From CAVQEK01 sp964596645 (GTDB lineage Bacteria > Bacteroidota > Bacteroidia > Cytophagales > Cyclobacteriaceae), in NCBI GenBank assembly GCA_964596645.1, contig CAZQVB010000012.1, positions 58,723 through 122,722 of the forward strand: 64,000 nucleotides of DNA, in the 5' to 3' direction. Positions 33,750 through 41,356 of this stretch are shown one piece after another (the stretch's first letter is position 1; each line of letters starts with the position of its first letter). A program made the position numbers and the translations under genes. The notes below the pieces were generated by a model that was not told where the DNA came from, ran no database searches, and saw only the letters and a list, made by a program, of their open reading frames with translations.

Positions 33750-34748
33750 TCAGTAAGCGATTGGCTTATAATGTGAGGCCCTGAACATTTCTTTGGCGTC
33801 GCTCATTTGCATGATATCTGCCAAATCGGCCTCTGGATTCTCTTCGGCATATTCCTCTACTATCTGCCAGCCAACCCAGCGGCCAATACGGCCGGGGCAT
33901 CGCTCGCCTATTTCCAGTGTGAGCGGGCGCTCGCTCAAAAATTTATCTTTTATAAACTGGCTGGTCTCGTACAGCACTTCGTTTTCAAGCAAGCTGGCCC
34001 ATATCACCTGCTCGTGTGTATTGATGTCGTCTGTTTCCAGGCTTGTGTAGCCGGTGAACAAGCTATCTGCTGCGCACGGTACCACCTGACGGGCAAAATA
34101 ATACGCCTTGCCATAAAAGATCATTTCGGCCAGGGCTGTCTCGTCCCGAAAATCGGTCGCATTGAACTGATTGGAAAAAAGAATCATGCTTTGTGGTACG
34201 AGGTAGTCTTTCTGAAACCGCTTCATGATGTACTCCGGTATACCTACCGGCCGGTATTTGGCTTCATTGCCCAGATAGTAGTCCAGGCCAATGATGATCT
34301 CGTCGTCACTTACATACATATCGTGCGCCATGCCTGTTACCACCGTTTTGATGGTGGGCGGCTCAAAGGAAGGGTAGTAATATTTTATGATCTTGAATGC
34401 CGTTCTGAACTGCTCTGCCATTTCATCAAAATCGCCAAATACCCGCTCGGCTTCCATGAAAAGCGAATCCATACTGGGCTCCTGCAACAGGCCGGCTATA
34501 CGGTGCACCAGTACAGAATCGTGCGGATACTGATCGGAAAGCAGAAAATGCTGCTTAAAGGCCGGATGCGCATCCAGCAGGGCTTCAATATCGGCCCTGG
34601 TACGCGCCTCTCGCAGTTGCCGGTCCAGCCGCTCCACCGTTACATCAATCTCTACATCAGAAGTATCTGGCGTGGGAATGCAACTGCTGCGGCCACAGCC
34701 GGAAAGGATAGCCAGGCAGACTATGAGTACGCATGCGGCCCGGGTCAT
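33750..34748 (-). CDS. gldB: Gliding motility lipoprotein GldB
   Basis: A 332-residue lipoprotein with the lipobox LSGC (Cys18). The ATG at 34748 gives a clean signal peptide; the frame also extends 22 codons upstream, which would overlap the region of the divergent gene. The GldB hallmarks are LDRQLREARTRADIEALLDAHPAF, the GLDYYLGNEAKYRPVGIPEYIMKR stretch, and LPLTLEIGERCPGRIGRWVGWQIVEEY near the end. GldB is needed for gliding in flavobacteria and is widely conserved with the T9SS. It faces the outer-membrane barrel gene across a 64-base divergent promoter region. Confidence 0.9.
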   Translation of the reverse strand: MTRAACVLIVCLAILSGCGRSSCIPTPDTSDVEIDVTVERLDRQLREARTRADIEALLDAHPAFKQHFLLSDQYPHDSVLVHRIAGLLQEPSMDSLFMEAERVFGDFDEMAEQFRTAFKIIKYYYPSFEPPTIKTVVTGMAHDMYVSDDEIIIGLDYYLGNEAKYRPVGIPEYIMKRFQKDYLVPQSMILFSNQFNATDFRDETALAEMIFYGKAYYFARQVVPCAADSLFTGYTSLETDDINTHEQVIWASLLENEVLYETSQFIKDKFLSERPLTLEIGERCPGRIGRWVGWQIVEEYAEENPEADLADIMQMSDAKEMFRASHYKPIAY

Positions 34749-34812
34749 TGAAAATATTTTGCTGAATTCAGCTTTGGTCTTTTTTCGCACAAATTTTGTT
34801 TCTTTCCCGTTC

Positions 34813-35505
34813 ATGTCTCCAAATAACCAATCAATGTTTCAATTGAAAAAATATTTTACAGCGGCACACATAATGTGTCTATGTTTTCTTTTAATCCTGC
34901 TGAACGCATGCCAGCCGGCAAGGGCGCAGACAAAGGTAGGGATAAAACTTTCGCCTGTGCTGGTGACGAGCCGGACGGATGGCGTGCAGGAGGGCATCAG
35001 CGTGTCCAGCAACACTGCCGGCATACGCATTATTCCCAGCATTATACTGGAGCGCACCATTGGCAGCCACTACACGTTCAATACCGGGCTTGGCTACATC
35101 TCAAAACCCCTGAAAATTGATTTTTCTGAAAGTATTGGGGCTGAGCCACGCTCCATTGAAAAAGATTATACCCTGCAGTATTTGCAGATACCGCTTACGC
35201 TGAAAATGTTGACCAATGAATTCTCCATCGATAAACGATTCTATTTTGAAGCAGGCACATTGGCCCAGGTGCTGTTGAACAAAAAAGAAAATGAGCAGCC
35301 GGAGGTGATTCGTTCCTTTCATTTCATGGATTTTTCACTATACGCAGGTGCAGGCATTGAATACCGCCTGGGCGTAAGCACGGTTTTTTCAGTCGGCCTT
35401 GCCTACAACCGCGGCCTGGTGAACCTGGTGAACAAAAGCATACTCGGATCATCCTTTTCTGCCAAAAGCGACAACATCGGCATAGAAGCCCTGTTGAAAT
35501 TTTAA
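34813..35505 (+). CDS. Outer-membrane beta-barrel protein (PorT-like)
   Basis: A 230-residue exported barrel. The signal peptide is AAHIMCLCFLLILLNACQPARAQ, and the mature part alternates polar and hydrophobic strands, ending in LLKF with the terminal aromatic. Segments VGIKLSPVLVTSRTD, YTFNTGLGYISKPLKI and LYAGAGIEYRLG fit the OMP_b-brl_2/PorT-like barrels. The ATG at 34813 or the one seven codons later are both possible. It is 27 bases upstream of the M16 peptidase gene on the same strand, so co-transcription is likely. Assignment to PorT itself is not secure; the fold is. Confidence 0.75.
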   Translation: MSPNNQSMFQLKKYFTAAHIMCLCFLLILLNACQPARAQTKVGIKLSPVLVTSRTDGVQEGISVSSNTAGIRIIPSIILERTIGSHYTFNTGLGYISKPLKIDFSESIGAEPRSIEKDYTLQYLQIPLTLKMLTNEFSIDKRFYFEAGTLAQVLLNKKENEQPEVIRSFHFMDFSLYAGAGIEYRLGVSTVFSVGLAYNRGLVNLVNKSILGSSFSAKSDNIGIEALLKF

Positions 35506-35532
35506 ATTGTCTCTCTAAATAAAACCGCGCCC

Positions 35533-38406
35533 ATGAAGGCTTCAGCACCAATTCAAAAAATCAGTTCGAGCATATTTATTCTTATCGTTCTTCTACTGCT
35601 CACGCTGAGTGCACCGGCACAGACACAGCCCGCATACGACCTCAACGCACCAATACCCACCGATACAGCCATACGCAAAGGTGTGTTGGACAACGGCCTC
35701 ACGTACTACATCAAACACAATGAAAAGCCTGAAGACAGGCTAGAGCTAAGGTTAGTGGTAAAGGCCGGCTCTGTATTGGAGAATGAGGATCAACTGGGTT
35801 TAGCGCACTTCCTGGAGCACATGGCCTTCAATGGTACTGCCAAATATGAAAAGAACGAACTGGTGAGCTATCTGCAATCGTTGGGTATAAAATTTGGCGC
35901 CGACCTCAATGCCTACACCAGCTTCGACGAAACAGTGTATATACTGCCCGTGCCTACCGACACGCCGGGCACGGTAAACAAAGCCCTGGAAATACTACGG
36001 CAGTGGGCCACTGAAATAAGCTTTGACTCCACAGAGATAGAGAAAGAGCGGGGCATAGTGATAGAAGAGTGGCGCCGTGGGCGCGGTGCCGGCCAGCGGC
36101 TTCGCGACGAATACCTCCCTTTGCTATTGAAAGATTCCCGCTATGCCGACCGCTTGCCCATTGGCACCCTGGAATCGCTGCAGACTTTTGAGCACGAAGA
36201 CCTTATCGCCTTTTACAACACGTGGTACAGGCCGGAACTAATGGCCGTGGTGGCCGTCGGTGACATGGATGTGGATGTGCTGGAAGATATGATTAAGCGA
36301 CATTTCTCATCGATAAAGCCTGCTGACAGTGCCCCGGAGCGACCACAATTCGATGTGCCTGCGCACGACTCTACGTTTATCAAAATATTGAGCGATGCCG
36401 AAGCCACCCACACCAATATCAGCATTTATCATAAAATGGATGCTAAAGAGGAAAAGACCCTTCGCGACTATCGTCGCTCGTTGAAGTACGCCATGTTTAC
36501 CGGCATGCTGAACAAGCGGCTGCGCGAGCTTACCGAGCAGGCGGTGCCTCCATTTCTCTACGCTGGCACCGGCTATGGCCCCCTCTTCGGCACTACAGAT
36601 GCCTACGTAGCTCAGGCGTATGTGAACGACTACGCCATAAAAACCGGCCTGCGTACGCTCATTGAAGAGCAACAGCGTGTGCTTCAATATGGATTTACCG
36701 AACCCGAACTGGAGCGGTTTAAAAAGGAGATCATAAGGAGCTATGAGAAAGCCTACAATGAGCGCGACAAATCATCGTCAGCTGGCTATGCCGCTGAGTA
36801 TATTCGAAATTTCCTGCAAAATGAGCCCATACCTGGTATAGCCTTCGAGTACAACTTTGTGCAAACTCAATTGGACGACATCCACCTGGAAGAAGTGAAT
36901 GAACTGAGTGAGGAAATATTTACGCCAAGCAATCGCGTGGTGGTGATCACGGCTCCAGAAAAAGAAGACATCACCCTGCCCTCCGGGGAAGTGGTACGCC
37001 AGGTAATGAAAGAGGCACATACTACTGAACTCCTGCCTTATCAGGAAGAAAATACCGCATCGCAACTGATGGCCCCTCCGGCTGATACCGGCAATATTGC
37101 CAGCACGAAGTATCTGGAAGAGATCGATGTGACGGAATACCTGCTCTCCAATGGCGTGCGCGTACTGGTGAAATCCACCGATTTCAAAAACGATGAAGTA
37201 CTGCTGAGTGCTTATAGCTTTGGTGGCCAGTCGCTATACCCCGATTCGGTATATGCCTCCGCAGCCCACGCCGACGGTGTGATCAACGAAAGCGGTTATG
37301 GCGATTTTAGTCCTTCACTGCGATCAAAAATACTGGCTGGCAAAAGTGCCTATGTGCGGCCCTTTATCGGGCAACTCACCGAAGGCATCAGCGCCGGGGC
37401 CAGCCCCAAAGATCTGGAAGCCATGTTTCAGCTCATATACCTGGCATTTACACAACCAAGGCGCGATACGGCCCTGTTTCAGGCCTATGTGAACAAGATG
37501 ATGAGCCTGAACAGCAACCTGCTGGCACAACCGAACTACTACTTCTCCGACAAGGTGACGGAAATAATGACTCAAAATCACCCGCGTGGTGGCGGCATAC
37601 CAAAGCCGGAATTCTTCCAGCAAATAGAGCTGGAAGAGGCGCTGGAGATATACAGGGAGCGCTTTGCCAATGCGGCAGATTTCACCTTTTTCATTGTAGG
37701 CAATGTAGATGCCGACTCACTAAAGCCTTATCTCAATGCATACCTGGCCACATTGCCGGCGCAAGGCAGCAGGGAGACGTACAGGGATTTGGGCATCCGT
37801 CCACCGGATGGAGTCACGCAAAAGGAATTTTACAAAGGCAACGACCCCAAAAGCCTGGTGACCATTCGCTTTTATGGTGCGCATAATTTTAGCCGGGAAA
37901 ACAACTATTTGCTGTCGTCGCTGTCCGATTATCTGGATATACGATTGAAGGAGGTGATACGTGAAGAGTACAGCGGGGTGTATTCCATCAGTGCTCGCGC
38001 CAATACGAGCAAGCATCCGTACGAGCACTATCAGCTCACGGTGAGCTTTCCCTGCAGCCCCGACAATGTGGATACCTTGTTGTATGCCACACTAGCTGAA
38101 ATCAAAAGCAGCTTCACGAACACTATTTCAGAAGAATATGTGCAAAAGGTGCGGGAGGCCCAGCGGCGTACGCACGAAGTAAATGTGAAAGAAAACGCAT
38201 ATTGGCTTGGTGCACTGCAAAGCAGCGACATGTATGGCTTTGACCCATTGAGCATAGGCTCGTTTTACGATGATCGAATAGCACGGCTCACTGCGGAAGA
38301 TTTGCAGAAGGCCGCGACAAAATTTCTCGATTTCAGCCAGTATGCCACCTTTATTTTAAAACCCAGTCAGGAACCGTCTGCGGAAGCGGAAGGTGATGGC
38401 AACTAA
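35533..38406 (+). CDS. M16 family zinc metallopeptidase
   Basis: A 957-residue exported insulinase-like protease with two full M16 halves in one chain. The signal peptide is IFILIVLLLLTLSAPAQ. The inverted zinc motif H-x-x-E-H is at residues 92-96 (HFLEHMAFNG), with the distal Glu further on (ERGIVIEEWRRG region). The second half (from about 520) lacks an HxxEH, as expected for the non-catalytic partner. Substrates are small peptides in the periplasm. Its TAA stop overlaps the opposite-strand kinase stop by two bases through CTAA. Confidence 0.93.
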   Translation: MKASAPIQKISSSIFILIVLLLLTLSAPAQTQPAYDLNAPIPTDTAIRKGVLDNGLTYYIKHNEKPEDRLELRLVVKAGSVLENEDQLGLAHFLEHMAFNGTAKYEKNELVSYLQSLGIKFGADLNAYTSFDETVYILPVPTDTPGTVNKALEILRQWATEISFDSTEIEKERGIVIEEWRRGRGAGQRLRDEYLPLLLKDSRYADRLPIGTLESLQTFEHEDLIAFYNTWYRPELMAVVAVGDMDVDVLEDMIKRHFSSIKPADSAPERPQFDVPAHDSTFIKILSDAEATHTNISIYHKMDAKEEKTLRDYRRSLKYAMFTGMLNKRLRELTEQAVPPFLYAGTGYGPLFGTTDAYVAQAYVNDYAIKTGLRTLIEEQQRVLQYGFTEPELERFKKEIIRSYEKAYNERDKSSSAGYAAEYIRNFLQNEPIPGIAFEYNFVQTQLDDIHLEEVNELSEEIFTPSNRVVVITAPEKEDITLPSGEVVRQVMKEAHTTELLPYQEENTASQLMAPPADTGNIASTKYLEEIDVTEYLLSNGVRVLVKSTDFKNDEVLLSAYSFGGQSLYPDSVYASAAHADGVINESGYGDFSPSLRSKILAGKSAYVRPFIGQLTEGISAGASPKDLEAMFQLIYLAFTQPRRDTALFQAYVNKMMSLNSNLLAQPNYYFSDKVTEIMTQNHPRGGGIPKPEFFQQIELEEALEIYRERFANAADFTFFIVGNVDADSLKPYLNAYLATLPAQGSRETYRDLGIRPPDGVTQKEFYKGNDPKSLVTIRFYGAHNFSRENNYLLSSLSDYLDIRLKEVIREEYSGVYSISARANTSKHPYEHYQLTVSFPCSPDNVDTLLYATLAEIKSSFTNTISEEYVQKVREAQRRTHEVNVKENAYWLGALQSSDMYGFDPLSIGSFYDDRIARLTAEDLQKAATKFLDFSQYATFILKPSQEPSAEAEGDGN

Positions 38407-40343
38407 ACGTCGCATTCAAGATTGCCCAACGAGTCGAAGCGCTCTTTGAAGTTGGGCAGCACCACCGTAAAGGTGGTGCCTTTTCGGAGTTCAGACCGCA
38501 CGGAGATTTTTCCTGAAAGTTTTTCTACCGTGTCTTTCACTATATACAGCCCGAGGCCGGAGCCGGAGTCGTCGTGGGAAGCCCTGAAGAACATTTTAAA
38601 AATTTTGCCAATATGCTCGGGTGCTATACCCACGCCATTGTCTGTTACTTCTATGATGGCGCATTCTTCGTTCAGGGTGATGTGAACATCCAGCTCGCTC
38701 TGGTCTTTGCTGTAGTTGGCATATTTCACACTGTTAGAGATGAGGTTGCTCAGAATAACCGACACACGCTGCAAATCGCTATAAAAAGGGGCTTTGCCTT
38801 TTATGTGCACCGTTTTCACTATCTGCGCAGCATTCTCGGTATACTTATGATTTTCGAAAAGCGACTGTACCAGGCTTCGAAATTTAATCTGCTCTATGGC
38901 TACGCCCAGCCGGCTGTTGCGCGAGAGATTGATGATATCGCGGATAAAGCGGTCCAGCTTTTTCACGCTTTTTTCCTGCATATCAATATAGCTCTCAAAC
39001 CTGGACTGATCGGTCTCCAGCTTCATGAGTGATATAAGCCCAAGTATAGAGGTAAGTGGTGCCCGCAAGTCGTGCGAAACCCGGTACACAAAGCTGTCCA
39101 GCTCCTGATTCACTTTTTCCAGATCGCGGTTTTTGTTCACCAGGTCCATCTCCGAGCGCTTAATGTCGGTGATGTCTTTCACAAAAATGGAAACCCCTTT
39201 AATGTTGCCCACCTCATTGATGGGAAAAGTCTTCACTTCATACGTGCGCTCTTCCTCTCCTTCCAGTATCTGATCCAGGTATATGCCCGGCCTGCCGTTG
39301 AGTGCCCTAGAGTAGCGGGTTTTCCACTCTGTCCTTACCACACCGTCGGTGATCATGTCCAGCACGTTCTGTCGAAGCTTTGGCTGAAGACCATATTGCT
39401 TTTGTGCCCAATCGGCAAAGCCGATGTTGAAATCGATGAGTTCGAAACGTGAATTGATCAGCCAGGTCACGCTGTCGGAGTTGTCCAGGATAGAGCGCAG
39501 GTTCGACTCCGTATCTATGATGTCGACGATGCGTTCGGCTACTTTCAGCTCAAGGTTTTGATTCAGATCTTGCAGATCCATGATCATCTCCAGGGCATCG
39601 TGCTGAATGAGTGAGATGGCGTTGAATAGCTCGAAAAACGGGTCATTCTCCTCGGTTTTTATCTGTACGGGCCTAAAGGTGCCGTTCCAGGAAATATGGC
39701 CAATGGCGCCCAGCAGTTCGTTCACGCGCTGCTTGTGCACATCGCGCATGTTGCCTACCAGCTCTACCAAATCTGCCTTGGACAGTGCCTCCAGTTCGGT
39801 GGTGGAAAAGTTGAAGCCTGAAGAAGTGCTGCCTTTTGGCTGTGGCCATTGCCGGCTACAGATGCTTTCGAGGGCATCCAGCGGCGAGGAAACCAGAAAT
39901 AGATTGGTAGGCTTGGGGCTGTCTGTGAGATTGTAGATGGAAAAAATAGTTTTTATAAAGGCGTTGGCAACAATGTACTTGGCACTGAACAGGCGCTCAA
40001 ATAGCCCGTGGTTGAAGCTGAGCAGCTTCCTTATTTTCACCGATACAGCCGTTATCTCAGAGGTATCCCAAATGAGCACATACTGAGATCCGCCCAGGCT
40101 CTCCAGCTTCTGAGTGAGTTCGCTCAGGGCCAAAGAGAAATCTGACTCTTGCGGCGCCCCTTTCGATTTGATGTAGATGATGCTGTTGTTCAGCAGAAAA
40201 TAGTGGCTCTGATAGTCGCTGGTGTCCGATAAAAATGACCCGTCAAGCTTGCGCACAGGCAGGTCCACGCCGTTTACAGTGACCGTCGATTTGCCTGCCA
40301 ACCAATGCGGAAAAGTATGATTCTGGTCAATGCCTGTTTGCAA
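38403..40343 (-). CDS. PAS-domain sensor histidine kinase, soluble
   Basis: A 646-residue kinase without a membrane segment, so it senses in the cytoplasm. The N-terminal part (about 1-170) is a STAS/BLUF-like region (VLIWDTSEITAVSVKIRK) with no clear assignment. A coiled-coil follows (about 230-275), then a PAS domain (SVTWLINSRFELIDFN) with PAC, HisKA with His in FVYRVSHDLRAP, and HATPase with N-box NLISNSVKYAN, DNGVGI and GSGLGLYIV. No partner regulator is adjacent. The start is TTG at 40343, since a stop lies just upstream and no ATG is in reach. It may regulate the adjacent peptidase, but nothing shows this. Confidence 0.88.
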   Translation of the reverse strand: MQTGIDQNHTFPHWLAGKSTVTVNGVDLPVRKLDGSFLSDTSDYQSHYFLLNNSIIYIKSKGAPQESDFSLALSELTQKLESLGGSQYVLIWDTSEITAVSVKIRKLLSFNHGLFERLFSAKYIVANAFIKTIFSIYNLTDSPKPTNLFLVSSPLDALESICSRQWPQPKGSTSSGFNFSTTELEALSKADLVELVGNMRDVHKQRVNELLGAIGHISWNGTFRPVQIKTEENDPFFELFNAISLIQHDALEMIMDLQDLNQNLELKVAERIVDIIDTESNLRSILDNSDSVTWLINSRFELIDFNIGFADWAQKQYGLQPKLRQNVLDMITDGVVRTEWKTRYSRALNGRPGIYLDQILEGEEERTYEVKTFPINEVGNIKGVSIFVKDITDIKRSEMDLVNKNRDLEKVNQELDSFVYRVSHDLRAPLTSILGLISLMKLETDQSRFESYIDMQEKSVKKLDRFIRDIINLSRNSRLGVAIEQIKFRSLVQSLFENHKYTENAAQIVKTVHIKGKAPFYSDLQRVSVILSNLISNSVKYANYSKDQSELDVHITLNEECAIIEVTDNGVGIAPEHIGKIFKMFFRASHDDSGSGLGLYIVKDTVEKLSGKISVRSELRKGTTFTVVLPNFKERFDSLGNLECDV

Positions 40344-40572
40344 TGCCTGCGCTCTTTAAATCATTTGATGTATCACAGCTCAATGAATACCGGTGAATTT
40401 TGCCCGTACCGTTTGCCATTGGCTGTGTAAAAAAGTCACTGAAAAAATTTGACACAATTTACTCAAATCGCCCTATCAATATGAGGCTTGTTTGCCTTAA
40501 ACTTACCTCTTTCGCTGCCACAGCAATTTTCGTATTCTGCCCTAGCCGGCAGTGCCACCGCCAGCAGGAGAC

Positions 40573-40599
40573 AAAAAAAGGCGTCGTCCGACACCCTTT
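40573..40599 (-). terminator. Intrinsic terminator of the small basic gene
   Basis: On the minus strand the hairpin GGTGTCG/CGACGCC (one G-T pair) is followed by seven T. It lies 25 bases after the stop of the downstream-facing small gene at 40624. Confidence 0.75.
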
Positions 40600-40623
40600 C
40601 TTTTCCAGTCGATGTATGCCTTA

Positions 40624-40938
40624 TCAGGCGCTTATCTTGAATTGCTTTAGCTCGTTGACCGGCCCAAACTGACGGCGGTCCACCACCTTTTTCCTGCCGC
40701 GCACGAGGTGTATCTCCGCAGGGGCAAGGCGTGTTTCCATTGTTTTGTGCACCACTTTATTATAAAATTCTGTTGCTTCTTTTATTGAGCCTTTGCCGAA
40801 TTTGTGCAACTGTGATTTTCTCTTTACCGGTATGCCGGGTATCACGTGATACATGGTGAATACCACAGAATAAGATGGCTTAAATGTTACCATCATCTTG
40901 TTGTAGGAGTTGACGAAGCCGTTGAAAAAGTTTTTCAT
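40624..40938 (-). CDS. Small basic protein, unknown
   Basis: A 104-residue basic protein: MKNFFNGFVNSYNKMMVTFKP at the start, a basic middle (VKRKSQLHKFGKGSIKEA), and a charged C terminus with HLVRGRKKVVDRRQFGP. It looks soluble and nucleic-acid- or phosphate-friendly in charge, but I recognise no domain. The ATG at 40938 is chosen over an upstream extension that reads poorly. It has its own terminator and lies alone between two minus-strand genes. Confidence 0.6.
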   Translation of the reverse strand: MKNFFNGFVNSYNKMMVTFKPSYSVVFTMYHVIPGIPVKRKSQLHKFGKGSIKEATEFYNKVVHKTMETRLAPAEIHLVRGRKKVVDRRQFGPVNELKQFKISA

Positions 40939-41356
40939 AGTGAAGAAAATTAAGGTTTCGTCAAAAATATCGGCTACCCGGGCTACTCCCCAAATGCACT
41001 TGAATGAAAACCTTACGATAGCGCAGCCCTGCCTTTGGCGCAATTCCGGCCATTATCCTACATCAGTGAAGATCTACATTGCCCGATTGAATGTAGTAAG
41101 GACTGCCCATGGCGCAGTGCGGCAAAAAGATGGTGAGACCGGAGGCCAGGGCTGAAATTCACCTCAGATGGTGAAGGCTCTGTTATTGAACTTTCCCAAG
41201 AAAATATTATACTTTATGCGAATTGTTTACATCGCTCTACCCTGTGTCTTTCTCGGTAAAAGCAGCATTCTTTACACAGCCACATGAAAAAAGGTATCCG
41301 CCAATCAGTTCATTTTCTGCATTTCAACGAATGAAATGCTCACTATTGCCCTTTAA
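40939..41356. other. Intergenic stretch without a convincing gene
   Basis: 418 bases lie between the start of the small basic gene and the end of the dehydrogenase gene. A few short open frames are visible but none has motifs. I see no clear terminator for the dehydrogenase here; CTGTGT/ACACAG arms near 41249-41286 are too far apart to be persuasive. Confidence 0.5.

Noticed and set aside
33807..34751. 314-codon plus-strand frame opposite gldB
   Set aside because: gldB on the other strand has a lipobox and family motifs; this frame has none.
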